From the NCBI GenBank assembly GCA_021808055.1, contig JAKBCH010000003.1:1-64000 (forward strand): a stretch of 64,000 nucleotides of DNA, in the 5' to 3' direction. Made by a program: the position numbers and the translations under genes. Positions 1-8,620 of the stretch are shown here, piece after piece (the stretch's first letter is position 1; every line of letters begins with the position of its first letter). The notes under the pieces were generated by a model. That model worked only from the letters and a program-made list of their open reading frames with translations, ran no database searches and was not told the DNA's origin. Source of the stretch: Pseudomonadota bacterium (GTDB lineage: Bacteria; Pseudomonadota; Alphaproteobacteria; Acetobacterales; Acetobacteraceae).

Positions 1-837
<837 letters not shown>

Positions 838-839
838 TA

Positions 840-1292
840 TCAGGCAACCTCATTGATCGGCTGGGCCGGAATACGGAATGCCAACGGCACGGAGGCCGCG
901 GCCATATCAGCCAGGGAAATATGTGAGAGTGCGTCGCGGATCGCGTCGTTCACGGGGTTCCACCGCCCGGCGACAGGGCAAAGGGCCTGGCTTTCACACA
1001 GGATTCCTGTTCCTTCCACGCAGGAGGTGAGCGCGATGGGACCATCAATGGAGACGATCACCTCGGAGACCGATATTTCAGTTAATGGTTTACTTAAACG
1101 ATAGCCGCCACGCGCACCGCGCGTTGAGATGACCAGGCCATTCCCGGCCAAGGCTTTCAGCACTTTCGCCACTGTTGGCTCCGGCACCCCAATGCCCGCC
1201 GCGATGCCGGGCGAGGTTTCAACGCCATCGGCCATGCCCAGACGCACCAGCGCGGCTACCGCATAATCTGTCAGGCGTGAAAGTTTCAGCAT
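840..1292 (-). CDS. Rrf2-family regulator of the SUF operon
   Basis: This 150-residue winged-helix repressor belongs to the Rrf2/IscR family. The N-terminal half (about residues 1-75) carries the family signature [17 protein letters not shown] and the recognition region [20 protein letters not shown]. Three cysteines, C91, C99 and C105, are spaced as in regulators that bind an Fe-S cluster. It is the first gene of the unit leading into sufB. Just upstream, at 1309-1323, lies a near-perfect palindrome matching the known IscR type-1 consensus, which suggests autoregulation by cluster status. Its position beside sufB matches the group usually annotated as SUF-system regulator. The ligand state is inferred, not shown. 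Confidence 0.93.
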   Translation of the reverse strand: MLKLSRLTDYAVAALVRLGMADGVETSPGIAAGIGVPEPTVAKVLKALAGNGLVISTRGARGGYRLSKPLTEISVSEVIVSIDGPIALTSCVEGTGILCESQALCPVAGRWNPVNDAIRDALSHISLADMAAASVPLAFRIPAQPINEVA

Positions 1293-1308
1293 AACAACCC
1301 CATTAAAC

Positions 1309-1323
1309 GGACTGATTTAGTCC
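1309..1323 (-). promoter_or_regulatory. Putative IscR/Rrf2 type-1 operator
   Basis: The minus-strand sequence GGACTAAATCAGTCC is an inverted repeat whose core GACTAAATCAGTC fits the established IscR type-1 pattern GACT-R-W-W-W-Y-AGTC at every position. It ends 17 bp before the ATG of the rrf2 gene, between promoter and ribosome-binding site. Autorepression of the rrf2-suf operon is the natural reading, by inference. Confidence 0.75.
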
Positions 1324-1389
1324 TGATTGCCAGATGGGACATCTAGCGCGGATCGTCAAGCGCGCGTTACGCAAAGTTGCGATGCGTGT

Positions 1390-2016
1390 CTAGCCCAGCC
1401 GGGCAATAATCTCCGGCAACGCCGCCGGGGTTTTGGCCAGGGCCTCGCCCTGCCCCTCGCCATACCCCCAGGCACAGAAGATTCCCGGCAGTTTCAACCC
1501 GGCAGCGGCTTTCATGTCGTTGGCGTGGTCACCCACCATAATGGCGTCCGTTACCTCCAGCTCTGCGAGCACGGCGGCCAGATGGCGCGGGTCTGGCTTG
1601 CGGTAGGGCGTGGCATCGCCCCCCACCACAGCGCCGAAGAAGCGTGTAAGGTTCAGCGCATCCAACACTTCGCGCGTAGCGTGCATGGGCTTGTTGGTGC
1701 AGATGCCAAGGGGTCGACCTTGCGCCTGCAATTCCTCCAAAGCTGGCAGAATGCCATCGTAAACTACCGTATGGATGACGGGGTTTTTCCCGTAAATATC
1801 CATGAAATGGTCGAAATGACGAGGCTGTGCCACGCTGCCGCGCGCGGCGAAAGCGCGTTGTACCAGCACCTTGGCCCCATCGCCGATCATGTTACGGACT
1901 TCCGGCAGGGTGAGCGGGGCAAGGCCATCTGCCGCCAGAACGTCATTCAGCTTCGCGGTGATGTCAGATGCCGCGTCGATCAGCGTCCCATCCAGGTCGA
2001 AGATCACCGCACGCAT
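1390..2016 (-). CDS. gph: HAD-superfamily phosphoglycolate phosphatase-like protein
   Basis: This is a 208-residue HAD hydrolase, probably removing phosphate from 2-phosphoglycolate or a similar small metabolite in the cytosol. Motif I is FDLDGT near the N-terminus, motif II is ICTNKP, the motif III lysine is in RKPDP and motif IV is MVGDHANDMKAA. An ATG at 2016 is preferred over one 5 codons earlier because GGAG sits 6 bases upstream of it and FDLDGT then falls at the usual place. It stands alone between the suf unit and the divergent glmS. Substrate assignment is by family resemblance only; HAD phosphatases are promiscuous. Confidence 0.8.
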   Translation of the reverse strand: MRAVIFDLDGTLIDAASDITAKLNDVLAADGLAPLTLPEVRNMIGDGAKVLVQRAFAARGSVAQPRHFDHFMDIYGKNPVIHTVVYDGILPALEELQAQGRPLGICTNKPMHATREVLDALNLTRFFGAVVGGDATPYRKPDPRHLAAVLAELEVTDAIMVGDHANDMKAAAGLKLPGIFCAWGYGEGQGEALAKTPAALPEIIARLG

Positions 2017-2110
2017 GAAACACTCCGCCATAATATTTGAATCTCCTGTCCTTTGACACAGAGCGGGCGTGAGAGCTACCGCAGATGCGAGACCAAGGAG
2101 AGTAGGACTG

Positions 2111-3928
2111 ATGTGCGGAATCGTAGGGGTTGTAGGCCATTCTGATGCAGCGCCGCTGCTGCTGGGGGGGCTGCAACGCCTGGAATATAGAGGCTATGAT
2201 TCCGCCGGCATCGCCACGCTCATCAACGGCCATATCGGCCGCCGCCGGGCCGAAGGCAAGTTGAAAAACCTCGCCGCCGTGCTGCAGGCGGAGCCGCTGG
2301 CGGGCACAACCGGCATCGGCCATACGCGTTGGGCCACCCATGGCGCGCCAACCGTAGGCAACGCCCACCCCCATGCTACAGACCGGGTGGCGGTGGTGCA
2401 TAATGGCATCATCGAAAATCATCATGCGCTGCGGACCGAACTGGAGGCCAAAGGGCAGAGCTTCTCCACCGAGACAGACACAGAGGTAGTGGCGTTGCTG
2501 GTGGATTATCTGCTGCAACAGGGGCTTGAACCGATTGAGGCTGCAAAGCAGGCCTTTGCCCGCCTGGAAGGTGCCTATGCGCTGGCGCTGGTATTCGCCG
2601 GGCACCAGGAACTCATGATCGGTGCCCAGCGCGGCGCGCCCTTGGCCGTGGGGTTTGGGGTGGAGGAGATGTATCTCGGCTCCGACGCGCTGGCCCTGGC
2701 ACCACTCACCCGCGAGATCGCATATCTGGAGGATGGTGATTGGGTGGTTATAACCGCCAAGGGAGCGACGTTCCATGATGGCTCGGGTGCGATGATTTTG
2801 CGGCAAAAGAAGCTGACGGCGCTAACAGGTGCCTCCATCGGTAAAGGCAATTTCCGGCATTTCATGGAAAAGGAGCTGCACGAGCACCCGGTGGTGATTG
2901 GCGACGTGCTGCACCGGATGATCGAAAATGAAGCGCCCCGCCTGCCCGCCCTGCCCTTCGACCTTGCCGGGATTAAGCGCATCACCATGAGCGCCTGTGG
3001 CTCTGCCTTTTACGCCGGGCTAACCGCGAAATTCTGGTTGGAAAACCTAGCCCGGGTGCCGGTGGAGGCTGACGTGGCGAGCGAGTTCCGCTACCGCGCC
3101 CCGCCGATGGACGCAGGCGGGTTGGGGCTTTTGGTAAGCCAAAGCGGCGAGACGGCGGATACCCTGGCGGCTTTGCGCTACATGAAGGCGGAAGCGCAAC
3201 AGATACTTTCCGTGCTGAACGTGCCGGAAAGCACCATGGCGCGTGAAAGCCATGCTATTCTGGAAACCATCGCCGGGCCGGAGATTGGCGTGGCCAGCAC
3301 CAAGGCGTTTACCGCACAGCTCACGACTCTCGCCGTGTTCACCCTTGCTCTGGCCCGAGCCAAAGGCACGCAAACCGAAGCCGAAATTGCCCGGCTTGCC
3401 GCCAGCCTGCTGGAAGTGCCCGCCAAAGCAGCGGAAATTCTCGCCAACGATGCGCCCATCCGTAAGCTGGCGGCGCGCATCGTTGAGGCACGGGATGTGT
3501 TGTATCTGGGGCGCGGCGGTTGCTTTCCCATTGCGTTGGAAGGCGCACTGAAGCTGAAGGAAATTTCCTACATTCACGCCGAGGGCTACGCGGCGGGCGA
3601 GATGAAACACGGGCCGATCGCGCTGATCGACAAAAGCGTGCCGGTGATCGCCATCTGCCCCTCGGGCCCACTATTTGAAAAAACCGCGTCGAATTTGCAG
3701 GAGGCCGCGGCGCGTGGCGGGCAGATTGTGGTGTTCTCAGATGAAGAAGGCGCTTCCAAGTTGGCGCCGATTGCGGCGGAAACGATTTTGCTGCCCAGCA
3801 TCGACTCGTTCGCGGCACCTATTTTGCACGCCATTCCGGTGCAGATGCTGGCCTACCATGTGGCGGTGATGAAGGGCACGGATGTGGACCAGCCGCGCAA
3901 CCTGGCGAAATCCGTTACCGTGGAATAA
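2111..3928 (+). CDS. glmS: Glutamine--fructose-6-phosphate aminotransferase (isomerizing)
   Basis: GlmS makes glucosamine-6-phosphate from fructose-6-phosphate and glutamine, the first committed step to UDP-GlcNAc for peptidoglycan and lipid A. The 605-residue protein begins MCGIVGVVG, so Cys2 becomes the N-terminal nucleophile of the glutaminase domain after Met removal. LEYRGYDSAG, GHTRWATHG and HNGIIENH follow. The second half has two SIS sugar-isomerase domains (SACGSAFYAG, SQSGETADT, LGRGGCFPIALEGALKLKE) and ends in the usual AKSVTVE tail. The ATG at 2111 is chosen because it places the catalytic Cys at position 2. No glmS ribozyme is visible upstream. The gene converges on the next one with only 4 bases between stops. 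Confidence 0.98.
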   Translation: MCGIVGVVGHSDAAPLLLGGLQRLEYRGYDSAGIATLINGHIGRRRAEGKLKNLAAVLQAEPLAGTTGIGHTRWATHGAPTVGNAHPHATDRVAVVHNGIIENHHALRTELEAKGQSFSTETDTEVVALLVDYLLQQGLEPIEAAKQAFARLEGAYALALVFAGHQELMIGAQRGAPLAVGFGVEEMYLGSDALALAPLTREIAYLEDGDWVVITAKGATFHDGSGAMILRQKKLTALTGASIGKGNFRHFMEKELHEHPVVIGDVLHRMIENEAPRLPALPFDLAGIKRITMSACGSAFYAGLTAKFWLENLARVPVEADVASEFRYRAPPMDAGGLGLLVSQSGETADTLAALRYMKAEAQQILSVLNVPESTMARESHAILETIAGPEIGVASTKAFTAQLTTLAVFTLALARAKGTQTEAEIARLAASLLEVPAKAAEILANDAPIRKLAARIVEARDVLYLGRGGCFPIALEGALKLKEISYIHAEGYAAGEMKHGPIALIDKSVPVIAICPSGPLFEKTASNLQEAAARGGQIVVFSDEEGASKLAPIAAETILLPSIDSFAAPILHAIPVQMLAYHVAVMKGTDVDQPRNLAKSVTVE

Positions 3929-3932
3929 GGCC

Positions 3933-4619
3933 TTACACCATAACCGTCCGCAGCGCGCCCACGCCGCTTATCTCCCCTTCCATCACATCGCCTTTCACAA
4001 CCGCGCTCACGCCCTCGGGCGTGCCGGTCATGATAAGATCGCCCGGCGCCAGGGCCACAAAGCGGGAAAGGACCGCGATGATATCTGGCACCGGCCAAAT
4101 CTGGTCGGCGAGGTCGCCTTCTTGCCGGAGTTTACCGTTCACCTGGAGGGCAATGCGCCCGGATGCAGGGTGGCCAATGGCACTGGCGGGCATGATAACG
4201 CCCATTGGCGCGGAAGCATCGAAGCCTTTGCTTAAATCCCAGGGGCGGCGGAGGCTCTTGGCTTCGTCCTGCATGTCCCGCCGGGTCAGGTCAACGCCAA
4301 TTGAATACCCAAAAACGTGAGATAATGCCTTGCCGGGCGCGATGGTTTGCCCGCCAGTGCCAATGGCCACCACCAGCTCAATTTCATGATGCAGATTTGC
4401 GGTTTCGCTGGGGTAAGGTGTGTTCTGCCCCGGCAACACCAGGGCATCCGCCGGTTTGGTGAAGAAGAACGGGGGTTCGCGGTTCGGGTCGCTGCCCATT
4501 TCGCGCGCATGGGCCGCATAATTCCGGCCGACGCAGAAGACCCGGCGAACGGGGAAAAGCCGACCATCTGCAACCGGAACGCTGGTGGGTGGCGGTGGCG
4601 GAAACACGAACTCAGGCAT
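3933..4619 (-). CDS. Fumarylacetoacetate hydrolase-family protein (acylpyruvase-like)
   Basis: This 228-residue enzyme of the FAH superfamily cleaves C-C bonds in acylpyruvates or similar 2-oxo acids with a divalent metal. Visible family blocks are GRNYAAHAREMG, FFFTKPADAL, the metal-ligand region HHEIELVVAIG, VDLTRRDMQDEAK, WDLSKGFDASAP and the C-terminal IMTGTPEGV. The length and the WDLSKGFD signature are closer to YcgM/fumarylpyruvate hydrolases than to eukaryotic fumarylacetoacetase. Neighbours give no pathway hint: it is convergent with glmS and followed by small unknown genes. The exact substrate is unknown. Confidence 0.88.
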   Translation of the reverse strand: MPEFVFPPPPPTSVPVADGRLFPVRRVFCVGRNYAAHAREMGSDPNREPPFFFTKPADALVLPGQNTPYPSETANLHHEIELVVAIGTGGQTIAPGKALSHVFGYSIGVDLTRRDMQDEAKSLRRPWDLSKGFDASAPMGVIMPASAIGHPASGRIALQVNGKLRQEGDLADQIWPVPDIIAVLSRFVALAPGDLIMTGTPEGVSAVVKGDVMEGEISGVGALRTVMV

Positions 4620-4733
4620 CGCTTCAAATCCTTTTCAAATCCGCATTATAAAATTTGGCAAGAATGTGTTTTTCAATTTGATAACCGGCGGCACTTCCCA
4701 TTAAGCTTCGCAAGTTCACGGCAGGGGTAAAAA

Positions 4734-4955
4734 ATGCACACGCGCAAAGCCCTTACTGATCCATCCAGCAATAGCGCCCTGAAAAGCAGATTTCCCAATA
4801 TCCGGGCGGGCAACCCTACGGAAGAAAGGTTTTTTGTTGAAGACGGATGGGTGTTTCGCGAACACCATGGCAAATACGTGGAATGCGTATGCCGGAGCGA
4901 CGAGGTGGCGGCCCTCTCTGAAGAGCTTCGCCAGGCGCTGCCGCGGCGGATTTAA
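4734..4955 (+). CDS. Small hypothetical protein (73 aa)
   Basis: This is an unrecognised 73-residue charged, soluble protein without signal peptide or membrane segment. The composition looks protein-like, with a block around VEDGWVFREHHGKYVECVC and an acidic/basic helix near the C-terminus. It has an ATG at 4734 behind AGGGG. It occupies the otherwise empty gap between the FAH-family gene and the exported protein at 4967-5272 and converges on the latter with 11 bases between. It could be a real small gene or a chance frame in GC-rich DNA; conservation would decide. Confidence 0.5.
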   Translation: MHTRKALTDPSSNSALKSRFPNIRAGNPTEERFFVEDGWVFREHHGKYVECVCRSDEVAALSEELRQALPRRI

Positions 4956-4966
4956 GCCCAGTCTGC

Positions 4967-5272
4967 TTACTGGCCCGTGGCTGATTTGGTTGTGCCACCT
5001 GCTCCCGCGATTGGCACCGGCGAACCAATAGTGCCCGTTGGGTGCAAAGCAATTTGAGGAACAGTCGGGTCGTTGGGCAAGGTGGGGCTCGTGCCGGGGC
5101 GCTGCTTGGTCGGTTTTGGTGCCGCGGTTCCAGCCGGCGGTTTTGCAACACCTGGCTGCACCACAGAGCTATTGGGATTGGCGGTGATCTGCGCCGTGCC
5201 TGTAGCCGTTTGCGCAAAAGCAACGCCGCTGAACGAACACGCCAAAAGCAAAGCCAACGGCACCCGGATCAT
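4967..5272 (-). CDS. Small exported Pro/Thr-rich protein, function unknown
   Basis: This is a 101-residue protein with a clear Sec signal peptide at residues 1-20 (MIRVPLALLLACSFSGVAFA, then QTATG). The mature part is low complexity, rich in Pro, Thr, Ala and Gly, without recognised domains or cysteines. A longer upstream frame exists, but the ATG at 5272 is chosen because it puts the signal peptide at the N-terminus. It is divergent from fdhD. Probably periplasmic; function not recognised. Confidence 0.65.
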   Translation of the reverse strand: MIRVPLALLLACSFSGVAFAQTATGTAQITANPNSSVVQPGVAKPPAGTAAPKPTKQRPGTSPTLPNDPTVPQIALHPTGTIGSPVPIAGAGGTTKSATGQ

Positions 5273-5415
5273 ATCCCGCTCCTGATCATCTTCTGCACCA
5301 TATATAGTGGCAAGCGTTTCACTTTGGTATCCCGCAAAGCGTTGCGAATGCGTGCCAGACCAGCGTGGTTTGCGGGGCATCTTGCACTTCGCGGCAGGCC
5401 GCCTAGTTTGCCCCC

Positions 5416-6225
5416 ATGGATAGCAGCTCTTTCCCTGTGATGCAGAACTGGCCCGCCTCGCGCATGGCGGGAGAAGCGCCATTTGAGGCCAGGCAAGCCG
5501 CTCTGGCTGAAGAAACGCCTGTGAGTTTGAGCTACAACACCATGCAATACGCGGTGATGATGGCGACCGCGCAGGATATCGAGGATTTTTGCACCGGCTT
5601 TTCCATCACCGAGGGAATAGTTGAGCGGGCGGAGGAAATTAAATCAATTGAGGTGAGTGCTGAGCCAGGATTCGTGGCCGCGGAAATACGTATTCCCGCC
5701 GAACCATTCCACCGGCTTATGCAGGCGTCTCGCCGCATGGTGGTGGGGCGAACCGGGTGTGGCGTTTGCGGCACAGAGGATGCAGGGCAGATATTGCGCC
5801 CCCTGCCCACGCTGCCGCCTGGCCCGCCCACATCTCTGGCGTCGGTAAGAAAGGCGCTGGCGGAGCTGGCGCAGCACCAAGCTCTCAATAAAGCCGTGCA
5901 TATGGTGCATGGCGCCGCATGGTGCGGCCCTGAGGGAGAAATACGGCTGATCCGCGAAGATGTTGGCCGCCATAACGCGCTGGACAAATTGATCGGCGCG
6001 GGGCTGCGGGCCGGGCGGGATTTGTCCGAAGGGTTTTGTCTGCTTACCTCACGCTGCTCCTACGAAATGGTACAGAAATCAATCATCGCCGGGTTCCGCA
6101 CGGTTGTGGCGATTTCCGCCCCCACGGGGCTTGCCTTGCGCGTGGCCGAAAAAGCCGGACTAACGGTAATCGCCATCGCCCGGCCCGATGCGCAGTTGTT
6201 GTTCACCGGCAAGGTGGTGGATTAG
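5416..6225 (+). CDS. fdhD: Formate dehydrogenase accessory sulfurtransferase FdhD
   Basis: FdhD passes sulfur from IscS to the molybdenum cofactor of formate dehydrogenase, which makes the enzyme active. This 269-residue copy has the two cysteines C115 and C118 in GRTGCGVCG, and the conserved C-terminal blocks EDVGRHNALDKLIG, SRCSYEMVQK and ISAPTGLA. No formate dehydrogenase gene is in the window, so its client lies elsewhere. The start at 5416 keeps the usual N-terminal length; an internal Met at codon 9 is possible. It is divergent from the small exported protein upstream. Confidence 0.95.
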   Translation: MDSSSFPVMQNWPASRMAGEAPFEARQAALAEETPVSLSYNTMQYAVMMATAQDIEDFCTGFSITEGIVERAEEIKSIEVSAEPGFVAAEIRIPAEPFHRLMQASRRMVVGRTGCGVCGTEDAGQILRPLPTLPPGPPTSLASVRKALAELAQHQALNKAVHMVHGAAWCGPEGEIRLIREDVGRHNALDKLIGAGLRAGRDLSEGFCLLTSRCSYEMVQKSIIAGFRTVVAISAPTGLALRVAEKAGLTVIAIARPDAQLLFTGKVVD

Positions 6226-6509
6226 ACCACAGGCCACCACTCGAACGGGGATAGATTTTGCCGCTGGCGTGCCTGAAATTTCGTTACGATGTCGGGTGCG
6301 CAACCGCCACCATGCGGCAAACAATTTCGCTATGACAGGACGATGACAGGAAGAATAAGCGCCCGTTTGCCAGCTTCAGCACCTTAGGGCCGGACATGGC
6401 TGGTGGCCCTGTAAAGGCAACAGATCAACATGGTTTGGCTAACCAGCTTACCCCATTAAAGCGGAGTAATAATCTGTCTATGGCCCCCATCAAATTAAAA
6501 TGGCTACTT
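6226..6509. other. Gene-free stretch between fdhD and tRNA-Leu
   Basis: No convincing gene or RNA is visible here. The only structure noted is a short direct repeat (ATGACAGGA at 6332-6340 and 6343-6351) with no obvious role. No terminator with a T-run follows fdhD. Confidence 0.5.
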
Positions 6510-6596
6510 TGGTGCGGGCGGTCGGAATCGAACCGACACTCTATCACTAGAACCGGATTTTGAGTCCGGCGCGTCTACCAGTTCCACCACGCCCGC
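6510..6596 (-). tRNA. tRNA-Leu (anticodon CAA)
   Basis: An 87-nt class II tRNA. The acceptor stem GCGGGCG/CGCCCGC pairs fully, the discriminator is A and CCA is encoded at 6512-6510. The anticodon arm CCGGA-CTCAAAA-TCCGG gives CAA, and a long variable arm typical of Leu follows. The T loop GGTTCGATTCC is intact. Confidence 0.96.
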
Positions 6597-6894
6597 ACTG
6601 CGTCCTCTATACCGAGGCGAATATCATCTGCCAAGATACGGGATAAAACCCCGGCAACAGACAGAACCGCGTTTCGCGCCCAAGTTTTGCTGCCAATTAG
6701 ACAACACAATATTGCGCTAACCAACTGAAAAGATATATTTTTAAAACAACCATCAGCGCTATCGGCCAATTTCTGCAGGACTGGCGACGTCGATCAGGTA
6801 TGGTAAGACATTCGTATTTCTTCCATCTTTGCCCCAAGCCCACGAGCCCCCACTTGCAAGGCATTTCCGGTTTGGTTATAGAGCCCACCACCGG

Positions 6895-6970
6895 TCCCGA
6901 ATAGCTCAGTTGGTAGAGCAAGCGACTGTTAATCGCTCGGTCGTAGGTTCGAGTCCTACTTCGGGAGCCA
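6895..6970 (+). tRNA. tRNA-Asn (anticodon GTT)
   Basis: A complete cloverleaf with acceptor stem TCCCGAA/TTCGGGA, discriminator G and encoded CCA at 6968-6970. The anticodon loop CTGTTAA gives GTT. It borders the AT-rich interval 6971-7951. I searched by eye for a second copy of its 3' end downstream, as an integrase target would leave, and saw none. Confidence 0.97.
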
Positions 6971-7951
6971 GGCTTTTCATGCAGCAATAAAATAAAAACA
7001 ATCGCCAGGCTCATACCTAGAATCTTCTTAAACCCGTCAACACAGTGCTTCAAATAGGGTTTATCCTAAACCATCTCATGTGTTGTCTGCCAATAATCTT
7101 TGCCGTTACCGCGGACGGGCACCTAATTTAAAAGCCAACATAAAAGTCACTGATTGAACACCTACCCTGCACGAATATCCATTTCATTGCCAACGCATGC
7201 GGGACATTCAGCAAACAGATACTGAACAGAAGCCTATTCGAAAAATAGAATATCTGACGAAATATGCTTCAGATTCTTCAAAAAGCTCGTTCCATGAAAC
7301 GTTTCCGCCAAATCAAAACCACAAACACAAATTTTCTGTAACGTTTTTATAAACTTCACATCCCCTATATGCCTCACGTTTGCCGAGCTTGAAGGTAATA
7401 TTATAAATACGCCTGACATGCTGCTGTCTGTCAGAAACTCACTGCTATTCAATCTGTTCAACAATAACCCGCAGATTTTTGAGACTTTCTCAGACATCCA
7501 AAATTACAGTGCGAATCTAATTGTTATGAAATCACTTCCAATCGAAAATGATTATGTCAACTTCACAGGCGTTGATTTTATTGACCGCCGATTGAACATG
7601 GTTGGAGACTACCACTACGTCAAAACCCACAAGACAGGTGACAGGAACTCAACCTTCAGCGGCTGGAACGCCATTATTGGTTGCTTCCTAAGCGACGATG
7701 GCTACACATACTCAGCGCCTGATGGCTACGCCGCCTCGCTTGATGTTAAACATCCAGTTATGCAATGCGGATCAAGACAAACATGGCCGTTGGGATTAGC
7801 TAATGGCCGGTTTCCGCTGTTCGTATCGAAGTAAACTACGTGAATGTTTTACCAATTGGCGGCACCCTAGCTTCCTCGACATATAAGAGAGCGGTGCCGA
7901 ATATTCTTGAAATGCGCTTCCAGCTTTTAGATTTTAAATCTCCAGTATTGT
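6971..7951. other. AT-rich interval with only unrecognised reading frames
   Basis: This stretch of about 1 kb between tRNA-Asn and ureG differs sharply in composition from its surroundings: 7261-7320 has 23 G/C of 60 by hand count, against 38 of 60 in 8041-8100. It holds two overlapping frames on opposite strands, 7418-7834 (+) and 7234-7497 (-, 87 codons from ATG). Neither resembles a family I know. A small palindrome, AGATTTTAAATCT at 7929-7941, lies just past the ureG stop. No integrase, transposase or direct repeat is visible. A decayed insertion is the simplest idea, by inference. Confidence 0.5.
7418..7834 (+). CDS. Unrecognised ORF in AT-rich interval (possibly a gene remnant)
   Basis: This is a 138-codon frame from ATG at 7418. 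The frame is actually open back to a stop at 7295-7297, so the visible protein may be the tail of a truncated gene. The product has no signal peptide or cysteine pattern; the middle is polar and aromatic (DYVNFTGVDFIDRRL, GDYHYVKTHKTGDR) and the last third is less AT-rich. No convincing ribosome-binding site precedes the ATG. A frame of 87 codons on the other strand (7234-7497) overlaps its start, and I cannot tell which, if either, is coding. Confidence 0.3.
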   Translation: MLLSVRNSLLFNLFNNNPQIFETFSDIQNYSANLIVMKSLPIENDYVNFTGVDFIDRRLNMVGDYHYVKTHKTGDRNSTFSGWNAIIGCFLSDDGYTYSAPDGYAASLDVKHPVMQCGSRQTWPLGLANGRFPLFVSK

Positions 7952-8566
7952 TCACGCGGGCTGTGAAAACAGTACTGCCTTGACGATGGCTTCCGCCAAT
8001 GCTTCCACGCCTTCCCCACTGCGGGCATTGGTGGCGACGATCGGCTTGCTCGCCCGGGCATGGCGGGCTTCCTCCAGCATGCCATCTAAATGAACGCCGA
8101 CATAGGGCGCTAAATCTATCTTGTTGATCACCAGTAGATCGCAGCGCAGCACGCCTGGTCCCTTTTTGCGGGGAATATCGTCGCCGCCAGCTACATCAAT
8201 CACGAAAATCCACCAATCCACGAGGTCAAGCGAAAACGTCGAGGCGAGATTATCGCCGCCTGATTCATAGATTATCAACTCCAGCCCCGGTATGGCGGAT
8301 TCCATGCGGTCACCCGCCAGCATGTTCAGCGTCGGGTCCTCGCGAATAACCGTATGCGGGCAGGCTCCTGCCTCAACCGCGCCCACACGCGCGGGGTCGA
8401 TAAGGCCAGATCGGCGCAACCGCTCGGCATCCTCGGCCGTAACAAGGTCGTTGGTGATAACCGCAAAGTTGATGCCCCGGCGTTGCAACACCGGAATCAG
8501 CGCCTCAATCAACGCCGTTTTGCCAGAACCAACCGGGCCACCAATCCCAATTCGCGCGGCACTCAT
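7952..8566 (-). CDS. ureG: UreG-family nickel-insertion GTPase, without other urease genes
   Basis: UreG is a SIMIBI-class GTPase that delivers nickel to urease together with UreE, UreF and UreH/D. The 204-residue protein has a P-loop GGPVGSGKT (residues 9-17), the metal-binding CPH motif at C69-P70-H71, [12 protein letters not shown], and the guanine-specificity motif NKID within [14 protein letters not shown]. Around the CPH motif it reads EAGACPH, where urease-operon UreGs commonly read ETGGCPH. No structural urease or other accessory gene is in the window: the neighbours are an AT-rich gap and a glycosyltransferase. It may serve a urease encoded elsewhere or another metalloenzyme. Confidence 0.9.
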   Translation of the reverse strand: MSAARIGIGGPVGSGKTALIEALIPVLQRRGINFAVITNDLVTAEDAERLRRSGLIDPARVGAVEAGACPHTVIREDPTLNMLAGDRMESAIPGLELIIYESGGDNLASTFSLDLVDWWIFVIDVAGGDDIPRKKGPGVLRCDLLVINKIDLAPYVGVHLDGMLEEARHARASKPIVATNARSGEGVEALAEAIVKAVLFSQPA

Positions 8567-8620
8567 CTTCTCTGTCTCCTCATGGCATTTGGATACAATC
8601 CGCCAAACGCTGCAATCCCG

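Noticed and set aside
2041..2110. A glmS riboswitch/ribozyme upstream of glmS
   Set aside because: The spacer is only about 95 bp to the divergent gene and shows none of the expected ribozyme helices; such ribozymes are known from Gram-positive bacteria.
6332..6351. Short tandem repeat ATGACAGGA
   Set aside because: Two copies of 9 bases with no neighbouring gene or symmetry; chance is enough to explain it.
6697..7053. A minus-strand frame crossing the tRNA-Asn gene
   Set aside because: It reads through the tRNA gene, which has a complete cloverleaf. The protein-like piece is the translated tRNA complement.
7234..7497. An 87-codon minus-strand frame from ATG in the AT-rich interval
   Set aside because: Possible but overlaps the plus-strand frame, has no clear ribosome-binding site and no known family. 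It is recorded only within the interval description.
6895..7951. Integrative element at tRNA-Asn
   Set aside because: No integrase, no repeat of the tRNA 3' end and no mobile genes are visible, so I report only compositional oddity.
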